A stretch of DNA of 48,275 bases from Xanthobacteraceae bacterium (GTDB lineage Bacteria > Pseudomonadota > Alphaproteobacteria > Rhizobiales > Xanthobacteraceae). The translations under genes were made by a program, and so were the position numbers. Every line of letters begins with the position of its first letter. Position 1 is the stretch's first letter. Under the pieces are notes generated by a model, which worked only from the letters and a program-made list of their open reading frames with translations, made no database searches and had not been told where the DNA came from. Of this stretch, positions 1-11,882 are shown piece by piece. Where the stretch lies: NCBI GenBank assembly GCA_020441545.1, contig JAGRLZ010000049.1:1-48275 (forward strand), written 5' to 3'.

Positions 1-38
1 CCGAGCCCGAGGGCGCGCCGCCGGGTGATCGGCCCCAT
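1..38 (-). CDS. N-terminus of a second Tat-exported protein, probably another peptide-binding protein (partial)
   Basis: The minus strand has an ATG at 38 that opens a frame running off the window edge. The 12 visible residues read MGPITRRRALGL, which has the twin-arginine pattern seen at the start of Tat signal peptides. It begins 14 bases after the stop of the upstream peptide-binding protein, whose own signal carries ITRRHLLQ. Tandem solute-binding protein genes ahead of yejBEF-type permease genes are common in this bacterial group, so a paralogous binding protein is the best guess. Only 38 bases are visible and no clear Shine-Dalgarno is present, so the call is tentative. Confidence 0.45.
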   Translation of the reverse strand, partial: MGPITRRRALGL

Positions 39-52
39 CCGCCGCGCCCCGC

Positions 53-1978
53 TCAAGACCGGCCACCCGTCTTTGCGGCCTTCGCGGCGTCGTACCACCA
101 GATCGACGGGAAGCCGGGCTGGATATAGTCGGGCATCTTCTCCGGCCGGCCGAAACGATCCCACCGCGCCGTCCGGATGAAGGGATAATTCCACTGCGGC
201 ACCACGTAGTGATTCCACAACAGCACGCGGTCGAGTGCCCTGGTCGCGGCGACGAGATCGGCGCGGTCCCTGGTGAAGATCACCCGCTCGATGAGCTTGT
301 CGATCGCCGGATTCTTGATGCCTATGATGTTGCGCGAACCGGGCACGTCGGCCGCGTGCGAGCCCCAGAATTCGCGCTGCTCGTTGCCCGGCGACAGCGA
401 CTCCGCCCACGACGCCACCACGATGTCGAAGTCCCAGTTCCGCAGCCGGTTCTCGTACTGGGTCGGATCGATGGTGCGCACGCTGACGTCGATGCCGAGC
501 CGTTCGAGCGACGGCTTGTAGAACAGCAGCACCCGTTCAAAGCTGGCATCGTTGGACAGAAGCTCGATCGTAAACGGCGCGCCGCTCCTGGCGTCCACCA
601 GCTTGCGGTCGCGCACCTCGTAGCCGGCCGCCTTGAGCAGCTTCAAGGCTTCGCGCAGGTTGCTGCGCACGGCCTGCGGATCGCCGCCGACCGGATTGGT
701 GTAGGCGGTGGTGAACACCTCGGGCGGCACCTGGTCGCGAACCGTCTCCAGGATGGCAAGCTCGGCGCCTTGGGGCAAACCGCTCGACGCCAGTTCGGTG
801 CCGTCGAAATAGCTCGAGATGCGGCTGTACTGGCCGAAGAATATCTGCTTGTTCATCTCCTCGAAGTCGAACGCCAAGTTCAGCGCGCGACGAACGCGGG
901 GATCGGAAAACTTCTCGCGGCGGATGTTCGGCGCGAACGCCTGCATGATGCCGGAGCTGCGGTTCGGAAACTTTTCGACGATGACGCGCTTGTCCTTCAC
1001 CGCCGGAAAGTCGTAGGCGGTTGCCCAGTTCTTGGCGCTGTTCTCGGTGCGCCAGTCGACCTGGTCGCCCTTGAACGCTTCGAGCGCCACCGTTGTGTCG
1101 CGGAAATAGTCGTAGCGCAGCTCGTCGAAATTGTTGCGCCCGACATAGACGTTGGTATCGCGCCCCCAGTGATCCTTGACGCGCTCGAACACGATGGTGC
1201 GGCCCGGCTCGAACGACTTGATGCGGTAAGGCCCGGAGCCGAGCGGCGGCTCCAGCGTGGTCGCCGAGACGTCGCGTTTGGCACCACTGGCATTGGTGCC
1301 CTCCCACCAGTGCTTCGGCAGCACGATCAACTGGCCGACGATCTGCGGCAGTTCGCGATTGCCCGGCGCGTCGAAGGTGAACTTCACGTCGCGCTCGCCG
1401 GTCTTCTCCGCCTTGACGACGTGGCGGTAATAAGCGGCGTATTGCGGGTGATATTTCTTGAAGGTGTCGAGCGAATAGACGACATCCTCCGGCGTCACCG
1501 GCTTGCCGTCATGCCAGCGCGCATCGGCGCGCAGCCGGTAGATCACCCAGGAATAGTCGTCGGGATAGCTGACCGTCTCCGCCAGCGCGCCGTATTCGGT
1601 CGAAACCTCGTCGAAGGCCGGCGTGGTCAGCGATTCGTAGATCAGGCCGATCGATCCGGCGATCGCGCCCTTCACGCCCGAGACCACGAGATTGAAGTTG
1701 TCGAAAGTGCCGACCGCGATCTGCCGCACCGTGCCGCCCTTCGGCGCATCCGGGTTGACGTAGTCGAAATGCTTGAAGCCGGCGGGATATTTCACCGAGC
1801 CGAACAGCGACAGACCATGCCGCCAGGCGGGAGAGGCCGACGGGCCTTGCGCGCTCGCCGGCGTCACCGCATCGAGCCGCGGCGAAAGGCTTGCAAGGGG
1901 AATGGCGGCCGCGGCCGCGCCGGTCTGAAGCAGATGTCGTCGGGTAATCGCCAATTCCAAAATCCTGTCGCTTTCCAT
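53..1978 (-). CDS. ABC transporter extracellular solute-binding protein, family 5 (YejA-like peptide/microcin C type)
   Basis: This is a 641-residue periplasmic binding protein of the SBP_bac_5 family, which captures oligopeptides for an ABC importer. The start at 1978 (MESDRILEL) puts a Tat signal right at the N-terminus: ITRRHLLQTG followed by an Ala-rich stretch and an A-Q-G cleavage region near residue 44. The mature part has the family features GLSLFGSVKYPAGFKHFDYVNP, a lobe-I segment with YESL, and DARWHDGKPVTPEDVVYSLD near residues 155-175. The length fits the long YejA subgroup (about 600-640) rather than OppA. A longer in-frame start at 2020 exists but would bury the Tat motif. The gene ends 14 bases before another Tat-signal ORF, so it probably leads an operon for peptide uptake. 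Confidence 0.88.
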   Translation of the reverse strand: MESDRILELAITRRHLLQTGAAAAAIPLASLSPRLDAVTPASAQGPSASPAWRHGLSLFGSVKYPAGFKHFDYVNPDAPKGGTVRQIAVGTFDNFNLVVSGVKGAIAGSIGLIYESLTTPAFDEVSTEYGALAETVSYPDDYSWVIYRLRADARWHDGKPVTPEDVVYSLDTFKKYHPQYAAYYRHVVKAEKTGERDVKFTFDAPGNRELPQIVGQLIVLPKHWWEGTNASGAKRDVSATTLEPPLGSGPYRIKSFEPGRTIVFERVKDHWGRDTNVYVGRNNFDELRYDYFRDTTVALEAFKGDQVDWRTENSAKNWATAYDFPAVKDKRVIVEKFPNRSSGIMQAFAPNIRREKFSDPRVRRALNLAFDFEEMNKQIFFGQYSRISSYFDGTELASSGLPQGAELAILETVRDQVPPEVFTTAYTNPVGGDPQAVRSNLREALKLLKAAGYEVRDRKLVDARSGAPFTIELLSNDASFERVLLFYKPSLERLGIDVSVRTIDPTQYENRLRNWDFDIVVASWAESLSPGNEQREFWGSHAADVPGSRNIIGIKNPAIDKLIERVIFTRDRADLVAATRALDRVLLWNHYVVPQWNYPFIRTARWDRFGRPEKMPDYIQPGFPSIWWYDAAKAAKTGGRS

Positions 1979-2225
1979 TGCCCCCGGCAAAAGTGGACAC
2001 CGATCTGGGTCCGAGAGCACGTGAAATCTATGTCATGCGCGGGATCGGCAGGCGTGTCTTTTGCAACCTCACGCGGCACCTCGTTTTGGGCAGAAGCAGG
2101 GCTTTGGGCATCAGCCGGAATTTGCGCGATTATGTCGGTTTTCCCGATAGATGCCACCCCCCGAAGGCGCTGCGGCGAAAGGTCCCGTCCGCCGTCACCG
2201 CCATGCAGACGATGCCGCAAACGAA

Positions 2226-2250
2226 AACGGCCAGGCGAAGCCTGGCCGTT
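2226..2250 (-). terminator. Hairpin terminator downstream of cycM
   Basis: A perfect 10-bp stem (AACGGCCAGG / CCTGGCCGTT) encloses a 5-base loop. Read on the minus strand it lies 42 bases after the cycM stop and is followed by TTTTCGTTT, fitting an intrinsic terminator. The rest of the interval 1979-2291 between the two minus-strand genes shows no convincing ORF and presumably holds the promoter of the peptide-binding protein gene. Confidence 0.75.
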
Positions 2251-2291
2251 GACGATGGATGCGGCTCGCGCGCGGCGTCACCTAGACGGCA

Positions 2292-2837
2292 TCACTTGGA
2301 TGCGGTCGGCAGCGGCGCGGGGTGCTCGGAAAGCGAGTTCAGGTAAGCGATGACGTCGGCGCGCTCGCTGTCCTTCTTGATGCCGGCGAAGCCCATCGCG
2401 GTGCCCGGGATGTAGCCCTTCGGATTCTCCAGGAACTTGTTCAGTTCGTCGAAGGTCCAGGTGCCGCCCTTCGCCTTCATCGCCGCGGAGAAGTTGAAGC
2501 CACGGCCCTCGCCGCGCGGTTCGTTGACGACGCCGTAAAGGTTGGGACCGACCCGATTCGGACCGCCCTTCTCGAAGGTGTGGCAGGCGCCGCACTTCTT
2601 GGCCGCGGACTTCCCCTTCTCGGCGGATGCAGTCTGCAGCAGCGTCTCGATCGGCACCGCCTTCTTCGCCTCGGCCTGCTTCTCGCCGCCGGCGGCTTCC
2701 TTGACGGCGATCTCGAAGCCCGGCTTCGCAGGCATGGCCGGCGCGAAAATCGCCTGGGCCGCGAAGCTGGTCACCATCAACACGAGGCAGGTGCCGAGGA
2801 TCGCACCGAGAATCTTGTTAAGCTCAAAGGAGTCCAT
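2292..2837 (-). CDS. cycM: Membrane-anchored c-type cytochrome (CycM-like)
   Basis: The 181-residue protein has an uncleaved N-terminal anchor (ILGAILGTCLVLMVTSFAAQ, about residues 9-30), a charged Ala/Lys/Glu linker, and a class I cytochrome c domain in the C-terminal half. The heme site CGACH sits near residue 83-87 and the likely sixth-ligand Met is in GTAMGFAG near residue 148. Size and layout match the rhizobial CycM cytochromes, which carry electrons from the bc1 complex to the aa3 oxidase in the cytoplasmic membrane with the heme domain in the periplasm. It is transcribed away from kdsB and is followed by its own terminator hairpin at 2226-2250. Confidence 0.9.
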   Translation of the reverse strand: MDSFELNKILGAILGTCLVLMVTSFAAQAIFAPAMPAKPGFEIAVKEAAGGEKQAEAKKAVPIETLLQTASAEKGKSAAKKCGACHTFEKGGPNRVGPNLYGVVNEPRGEGRGFNFSAAMKAKGGTWTFDELNKFLENPKGYIPGTAMGFAGIKKDSERADVIAYLNSLSEHPAPLPTASK

Positions 2838-3042
2838 TTCGGATCAGGCTCCAGACCGGAAAATCGACTGAACGGCCGGCTGAAACGGCCACGGAATTCC
2901 CCGGAATCAGCCATGACGAATTGCGGGGTAACGGCGATGAGATACCTGTTTGCCTGGGGTCTGGCAACCCGTATAAGGCGGCCTTGCCGTGAAAAAGCCC
3001 CCGCATTTCATGCCTAACTCGCCCTCGTCCAAGGACGGCACC

Positions 3043-3795
3043 ATGACCGCGACGGCCCCGCTCATTCTGATACCCGCGCGCATGGCGGCGACCCGCCTGC
3101 CGGGCAAGCCGCTGGCCGATATCGCCGGGCTGCCGATGATCGTCCAGGTGCTGCGCCGCGCCGAGGCCGCCGGCATCGGCCGGGTGGCGGTGGCGACCGA
3201 CGCCGACGAGATCGCCGCCGCGGTGAAATCCCACGGCGGCGAGGTGGTGATGACGCGGGCCGACCACCCATCCGGCTCCGACCGCATCTTCGAGGCGCTC
3301 GACATCCTCGACCCCGAACAGCGCACGCCGGTCGTCATCAACCTGCAGGGCGATTTTCCCACCATCCGGCCGGAGCAGATCGGCGCCGTGCTGGCGCCGC
3401 TGCGGGATCCCGCGGTCGATATCGCCACGCTGGCGGCCGAAATCCACACCGCTGAAGAAAGCACCAACCCCAACGTGGTCAAGGTGGTCGGTTCCCCGCT
3501 GGGCGGCGACCGGCTGCGGGCGCTCTATTTCACCCGCGCCACCGCCCCTTTTGGCGAGGGGCCGCGCTACCACCATATCGGCCTTTACGCCTATCGGCGC
3601 CCGGCGCTGGCGCGGTTCGTGGCGCTGCCGCCGTCGCCGCTGGAACAGCGCGAGAAGCTCGAGCAGTTGCGGGCGCTGGAGGCCGGGATGCGGATCGACG
3701 TCACCATCGTCGACACCGTGCCGCGCGGCGTCGATACGCCGGCCGACCTGGAGACCGCCCGGCGGATGCTCGCTTCACAAACCCGCTCCGGCTGA
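3043..3795 (+). CDS. kdsB: 3-deoxy-manno-octulosonate cytidylyltransferase (CMP-KDO synthetase)
   Basis: KdsB activates KDO with CTP to give CMP-KDO for the inner core of lipopolysaccharide. The 250-residue product opens with the nucleotidyltransferase signature [15 protein letters not shown], followed by [20 protein letters not shown] and NLQGDFP, all typical of the family, and the length is normal. The ATG at 3043 is preferred over an in-frame codon at 2989 because the Pro-Ala-Arg signature then falls within the first 15 residues as in homologues. pheA starts 13 bases after the stop, so the two genes are probably co-transcribed. Confidence 0.93.
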   Translation: MTATAPLILIPARMAATRLPGKPLADIAGLPMIVQVLRRAEAAGIGRVAVATDADEIAAAVKSHGGEVVMTRADHPSGSDRIFEALDILDPEQRTPVVINLQGDFPTIRPEQIGAVLAPLRDPAVDIATLAAEIHTAEESTNPNVVKVVGSPLGGDRLRALYFTRATAPFGEGPRYHHIGLYAYRRPALARFVALPPSPLEQREKLEQLRALEAGMRIDVTIVDTVPRGVDTPADLETARRMLASQTRSG

Positions 3796-3808
3796 TACAA
3801 GGCGCGGC

Positions 3809-4672
3809 ATGACCAGACCGATGACCATCGCATTCCAGGGCGAGATGGGCGCGAATTCGCACCTCGCCATCGTCGAAGCCTATCCCGACGCCACTCCGCT
3901 GCCGTGCCCGACCTTCGAGGACGCGCTGGCGGCGATTTCCTCGGGCGAGGCCGATCTCGGCATGATCCCGATCGAGAATTCGGTGGCGGGCCGCGTCGCC
4001 GACATCCATCACCTGCTGCCGCAATCCGGCCTGTTCATCGTCGGCGAGTGGTTCCTGCCGGTCCGCCACCAGCTGATGGCGCCGCGCGGCGCCAGGCTTT
4101 CGGACATCCGGACGGTCGAAAGCCACGTGCAGGCGCTCGGCCAGTGCCGCAACGTCATCCGCAAGCTCGGCATCAAGCCGATCGTCGCCGCCGACACCGC
4201 CGGCTCCGCCCGCATCATCGCCGAGCGCGGCGACGCAAGCTGCGCCGCGATCGCCTCGCGGCTGGCGGCCGAGATCTACGGCCTCGACATCCTGTCGGAG
4301 GACATCGAGGACGAGGCCCACAACACCACCCGCTTCGTGGTGCTGGCGCGGGAGCCGCGCTGGGCCACGGCCGGATCGGGACTGCTGGTGACCAGCTTCG
4401 TGTTCCGGGTGCGCAACCTGCCGGCGGCGCTCTACAAGGCGCTCGGCGGCTTCGCCACCAACGGCGTCAACATGACCAAGCTGGAAAGCTACATGGTCGA
4501 CGGCAATTTCTTCGCCACGCAATTCTATGTCGATGTCGAGGGCCATCCCGACGACACGGGGCTCGCTTTCGCGCTGGAGGAGCTGAAGTTCTTCTCGCGG
4601 GAATTACGCATCGTCGGCGTCTACCCGGCGCATCCGTTCCGCGCCATGTTCAAGGAGCGGGCGGAAGGGTAA
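3809..4672 (+). CDS. pheA: Prephenate dehydratase
   Basis: This 287-residue monofunctional enzyme converts prephenate to phenylpyruvate in phenylalanine synthesis. The catalytic domain (about residues 1-185) starts with IAFQGEMGANSH and contains IPIENSVAGRV and the active-site TRF in HNTTRFVVLA. The C-terminal ACT domain (about residues 197-275) has the pattern GALYKALGGFATNGVNMTKLES in its usual place, although the Phe-binding ESRP motif of other bacteria reads ESYM here. There is no chorismate mutase domain. It lies 13 bases behind kdsB, an arrangement I recall from other alphaproteobacteria. Confidence 0.93.
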   Translation: MTRPMTIAFQGEMGANSHLAIVEAYPDATPLPCPTFEDALAAISSGEADLGMIPIENSVAGRVADIHHLLPQSGLFIVGEWFLPVRHQLMAPRGARLSDIRTVESHVQALGQCRNVIRKLGIKPIVAADTAGSARIIAERGDASCAAIASRLAAEIYGLDILSEDIEDEAHNTTRFVVLAREPRWATAGSGLLVTSFVFRVRNLPAALYKALGGFATNGVNMTKLESYMVDGNFFATQFYVDVEGHPDDTGLAFALEELKFFSRELRIVGVYPAHPFRAMFKERAEG

Positions 4673-4682
4673 TGCCCTCTGG

Positions 4683-4825
4683 CAGGCTGCTGAAAGAAAA
4701 GTCCGCAGCCGTCACTCTGCTGCCCAGAAAATCCAGCCGCACTGGATTTTTTCGCATTGTTTCGGATTCCGGATCGCCGCTTGCGCGGCGTCCGGAATGA
4801 CAACAGCGCGTTTTTCAGCAGCCTG
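4683..4825. repeat. Palindromic intergenic repeat, family A (full copy)
   Basis: Perfect 13-bp arms (CAGGCTGCTGAAA at 4683-4695 and its reverse complement at 4813-4825) bound a 143-bp element. Inside is a second hairpin, ATTCCGGA (4766-4773) with TCCGGAAT (4791-4798), around a smaller CGCCGC/GCGGCG pair. The left half recurs at 46555 and a diverged copy lies at 21126-21285. It fills most of the gap between pheA and the convergent oxidoreductase gene. No transposase is present, so this is a non-autonomous, MITE- or REP-like element. Confidence 0.8.
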
Positions 4826-4937
4826 CTGGAGCATCGGAAGAACGGCATCGCTCCCGCTCGCCTATGCCGGCAATCCATCAATTTTTGAGAAGATGGATGC
4901 GCGGATCGAGTCCGCGCATGACGATCGCTGATGACAT

Positions 4938-5951
4938 TCACGTCTGCCGATCGAGCCCGAACGCCTCGGCCAGCAGTTCATACGAGCGCTTGCGCGCGGC
5001 GTGATCGTAGACCGCGGTGATGACCATCACCTCGTCGGCCTGGGTCGCCGCGATCAGCGGCGACAGTTTCTCCACCACGGTCGCCGGCGCGCCGACGAAC
5101 AGCCGCGAACGGTGGCGGGCGATCGCGGCACGGTCGGCCTCGGTATAGGGAAAGGCTTGCGCCTCCTCGATGCTCGGCAGCGGCCCGAACTGGCCACGGT
5201 CCCGCAACAGGCGGCTGAGGTCGGCCGACGCCGCCAGCCGTTCGGCCTCGGCATCGGTGTCCGCCGCAATCGCGGCAACCGCGAGGATGGCGTAAGGCGT
5301 CTGGCGCCAGCCCGAGGGCTGGAAATGCCGGCGGTATCCGGTCATCGCATCACGCGCATCGTGCGAGGCGAAATGGTGCGCGAACGCGAAGCCCATGCCG
5401 ACCTGCGCCGACAATTCGGCGCTGTAGCCGCTGGAGCCGAGCAGCCACAGCGGCGGCAGCGGCGCGTCGTTCGGCATCGCCAGCACCCGGTTGTAGGGAT
5501 GGCCTTCGGGAAAGTCCCGCGTCTCCCACAGCGTCAATTCGTGCAGGCGTTCGAGGAAGTCGTCGCCCTGGCGGCCATCGAGGCGATTGCGCAAGGCGTG
5601 CGACGTGACCGGATCGGTGCCCGGCGCCCGGCCCAGGCCGAGATCGATCCGGCCGGGAAACAGCGCCTCGAGCATCTTGAAACGCTCAGCCACCATCAGC
5701 GGCGCATGGTTCGGCAGCATGACGCCGCCGGATCCGACGCGGATCCGCTCCGTGACGGCCGCGATCTGCCCGATCATGAGGTCGGGCGCCGGGCTCGCGA
5801 CCGACGGCAGGCTGTGATGCTCGGCGAGCCAGTAGCGGACATAGCCGAGCCGGTCGGCATGGCGCGCCAGGTCGATGCTGTTGCGCAGCGCGGCCGAGGG
5901 CGGGGTTCCGGTGGTGACGACGGACAGGTCGAGGATGGAGAGCGGCGGCAT
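4938..5951 (-). CDS. LLM class flavin-dependent oxidoreductase (luciferase-like monooxygenase)
   Basis: The 337-residue protein belongs to the luciferase-like monooxygenase family and to the MsnO8 / YhbW-type group. The N-terminal pattern [12 protein letters not shown], the WLAEHH motif near residues 42-47, the [21 protein letters not shown] strand and [16 protein letters not shown] are diagnostic of this TIM-barrel fold that binds FMN. Members oxidise very different substrates, so none can be inferred. It converges on pheA and appears to be monocistronic. Confidence 0.88.
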   Translation of the reverse strand: MPPLSILDLSVVTTGTPPSAALRNSIDLARHADRLGYVRYWLAEHHSLPSVASPAPDLMIGQIAAVTERIRVGSGGVMLPNHAPLMVAERFKMLEALFPGRIDLGLGRAPGTDPVTSHALRNRLDGRQGDDFLERLHELTLWETRDFPEGHPYNRVLAMPNDAPLPPLWLLGSSGYSAELSAQVGMGFAFAHHFASHDARDAMTGYRRHFQPSGWRQTPYAILAVAAIAADTDAEAERLAASADLSRLLRDRGQFGPLPSIEEAQAFPYTEADRAAIARHRSRLFVGAPATVVEKLSPLIAATQADEVMVITAVYDHAARKRSYELLAEAFGLDRQT

Positions 5952-6389
5952 GGCGCCAATCTAGTGCGGGCCGGCCGCGCACAAAAGATAGGAGCGCGCA
6001 GGGCGGCTCCCCACAATGCCGAGGCCGCCCCGGTGGGACATCATGACCTGAAACAAGAAGAAAGGCGCATAAGCCCCAACAATCACTCAATCCCGATCCA
6101 TGTTATTTATATATTTAAAACAATGAGATATGAGAATTCTGATACTGAAAATGCCGCCCAAAATCCTGCCCACTCCCTTGTCATTCCGGGAATACAGCGG
6201 CCTCATATGGATTTATTGGGCCACTTCCCATTGAACGAACCGCAGTTTTCCATAGGCGATGGGCGATGCCTGTCCTATCTTGAGGAGGATCGCAAGCATT
6301 CGGCGGCAAGCGCCGGCTGGCGACGGCCAAATCACATAAGCAGCTGTTTTCGAGAAGCTTTCCTTGAAAGGAATGGAGTTCACCGCGTC
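5952..6389. other. Intergenic region with an AT-rich patch upstream of metF
   Basis: This 438-base gap lies between the divergent oxidoreductase gene and metF. Bases 6075-6260 are clearly AT-rich compared with the surrounding DNA and include TTATTTATATATTTAAAACA near 6104. The last 30 bases before metF hold the ribosome site AAGGAATGGAG. I find no ORF with family features, no tRNA, and no pattern that I can match to a SAM or SAH riboswitch. It is probably the metF promoter region, possibly with foreign or degenerate DNA upstream. Confidence 0.5.
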
Positions 6390-7304
6390 ATGACCGCCCC
6401 CCGCCCCACCCCGGCAGCCGGCTCCGTCGCACCCAACCCGCCAACGATCTCGTTCGAGTTCTTCCCACCGAAGACCGAGGCGATGGAGCGGCAGTTGTGG
6501 GACGTGATCGAGCGCCTGGCGCCGCTGTCGCCGAACTTCGTCTCGGTGACCTATGGCGCCGGCGGCTCGACGCGTGAGCGCACCCACGCCACCATCGCGC
6601 GCATCCTGAAGGAAACCGATCTCGTCCCGGCGGCGCACCTGACCTGCGTCAACGCCCCGCGCGCCGACATCGACGACGTGGTGGCACGGTATCACGAGGT
6701 CGGCGTGCGTCATATCGTGGCGCTGCGCGGCGACCCCACCACCGGCATCGGCACGCCCTACGTGGCGCATCCCGACGGCTACCAGACCTCGGCCGAACTG
6801 GTCGCCGGCATCAGGACCCGCTATCCCGATATCGACGTCACCGTTTCCGCCTATCCGGAGAAGCACCCCGAGAGCCGCGACTTCGACGCCGACCTCGACG
6901 TGCTGCAAGCCAAGGTCGATGCCGGGGCGACCCGCGCCATCACCCAGGTGTTCTTCGACAACGACCTCTATTTCCGTTACCTCGACCGCGTGCGCGCCCG
7001 CGGCATCGGCATCCCGATCCTGCCCGGCATCATGCCGATGCACAATTTCAGGCAGGCGAAGGGCTTCGTCACCCGCGCCGGCACCACCGTGCCGTCATGG
7101 CTGGACGCGAAATTCGACGGGCTCGATGACGATCCCGAAACCCGCAAGCTGGTGGCGGCGGCGGTGGTCGCCGGCCAGGTGCAGAAGCTCGCCAAGCACG
7201 GCGTCGAGAATTTTCATTTCTACACCATGAACCGAGCCGACCTGGTGTTCGCCATCTGCCATCTGCTCGGCATCCGCCCCGCCGGCGCGCAGCAGGCGGC
7301 GTAA
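6390..7304 (+). CDS. metF: 5,10-methylenetetrahydrofolate reductase
   Basis: MetF reduces methylene-THF to methyl-THF, the methyl donor used by the MetH encoded next door. The 304-residue product has the family sequence ISFEFFPPKTEAMERQLW at residues 19-36, then FVSVTYGAGGSTRERTHATI, HLTCVNAPR, VALRGDP, and AYPEKHPES in order along the FAD-binding TIM barrel. The start at 6390 is preceded by an AAGGAATGGAG ribosome site, and an upstream in-frame extension lacks homology. A 113-bp palindrome separates it from metH; both genes point the same way and probably share a promoter. Confidence 0.95.
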   Translation: MTAPRPTPAAGSVAPNPPTISFEFFPPKTEAMERQLWDVIERLAPLSPNFVSVTYGAGGSTRERTHATIARILKETDLVPAAHLTCVNAPRADIDDVVARYHEVGVRHIVALRGDPTTGIGTPYVAHPDGYQTSAELVAGIRTRYPDIDVTVSAYPEKHPESRDFDADLDVLQAKVDAGATRAITQVFFDNDLYFRYLDRVRARGIGIPILPGIMPMHNFRQAKGFVTRAGTTVPSWLDAKFDGLDDDPETRKLVAAAVVAGQVQKLAKHGVENFHFYTMNRADLVFAICHLLGIRPAGAQQAA

Positions 7305-7314
7305 CGTTTGTTGC

Positions 7315-7427
7315 CGTCATGGCCGGTTTCCACGCCTTGGCACCCGATATTGAAAAGACGTGGATAACCGGGACATAGGCAGAGCGACGCGACGCCGTTC
7401 TTCGAACGGCTATGTCCGGCCATGACG
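7315..7427. repeat. Palindromic repeat, family C, between metF and metH
   Basis: Perfect 12-bp arms (CGTCATGGCCGG at 7315-7326 and CCGGCCATGACG at 7416-7427) delimit the element. The right half contains a nested hairpin GCCGTTCTTCGAACGGC and is shared with 38486-38533. The element starts 10 bases after the metF stop and ends 17 bases before the metH start. It supplies an in-frame ATG at 7412 that could be mistaken for the metH start. Confidence 0.8.
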
Positions 7428-7444
7428 ATCGTAAGGTGATTACC

Positions 7445-11311
<3,867 letters not shown>

Positions 11312-11377
11312 CAGGCAGAGCAAGGAAGGCCGGACGAGGAGGCTTGGCCTATCGGCAGGTCCGCCCCCTCCCCAACC

Positions 11378-11394
11378 CTCCCCGCAAGCGGGAG
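11378..11394. terminator. Hairpin between convergent metH and nfeD-like gene
   Basis: CTCCCCGC / GCGGGAG form a short stem around an AA loop (one bulged C), within a longer C-rich then G-rich tract at 11362-11402. It lies between two convergent genes and could end transcripts from both sides. The tract resembles a short repeat frequent in Bradyrhizobium intergenic DNA, and a related perfect palindrome is at 41221. Confidence 0.5.
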
Positions 11395-11417
11395 AGGGAG
11401 CCGGCTCTGCATGAGAC

Positions 11418-11861
11418 TCACACGGCGTCGACCGTCAGCATCGCGCCATCGGCGCGGATCACCTTGACGCGGCTGCCGGCCGCGATATCGGGGCCGGTGA
11501 CGCGCCACACGGTATCGTCGATCCGCACCGTGCCGCTGCCGTCGACGATCGGCTTCTCCAGCGTGAACACCCGCCCGACCAGCGCATCGGCGCGCTTGTT
11601 GAGGAACGGATTCGCCGGATCGGCCGCACCCTTGCGGGCCAGGTGACGCCAGACCGGCACCGCCGCCACGGCGAAGATCGCGAACAGCAGGATCTGCACC
11701 TGCCACGACACCTCGACCACCAGCGACAGCAGGCCCACCAGCAGCGCGGCGAGCCCGAGCCAGAACATGAAGACGCCCGGCGCCAGCAGTTCCAGCGCCA
11801 TCAGGATGAGGCCCGCGATCAGCCAGTTCCAGCTTCCGAGCGTGACGAACATCGACGACAT
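11418..11861 (-). CDS. NfeD family membrane protein (short form)
   Basis: The 147-residue protein has a cluster of three hydrophobic segments (about residues 8-77) followed by a small beta-barrel OB-like domain ending VKVIRADGAMLTVDAV. This is the short NfeD/YbbK-partner layout, without the ClpP-like protease domain of long NfeD proteins. Its start lies 21 bases behind the stop of an SPFH/band-7 protein, the usual partner; such pairs build detergent-resistant membrane assemblies. The precise job is unknown. Confidence 0.88.
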   Translation of the reverse strand: MSSMFVTLGSWNWLIAGLILMALELLAPGVFMFWLGLAALLVGLLSLVVEVSWQVQILLFAIFAVAAVPVWRHLARKGAADPANPFLNKRADALVGRVFTLEKPIVDGSGTVRIDDTVWRVTGPDIAAGSRVKVIRADGAMLTVDAV

Positions 11862-11882
11862 GGGTGTCCCCCCGCCCCGTCG

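Noticed and set aside
209-2353. 714-codon plus-strand frame over the peptide-binding protein gene
   Set aside because: It is a shadow of the minus-strand gene; composition is low-complexity and there is no recognisable domain.
5001-6389. Upstream in-frame extension of metF (another 460 codons)
   Set aside because: It runs antisense through the flavin oxidoreductase gene and crosses the AT-rich patch; homology begins at 6390 with a good ribosome site.
5952-6389. SAM-II or SAH riboswitch before metF
   Set aside because: I could not find the conserved core of either class by eye; a covariance-model scan would settle it.
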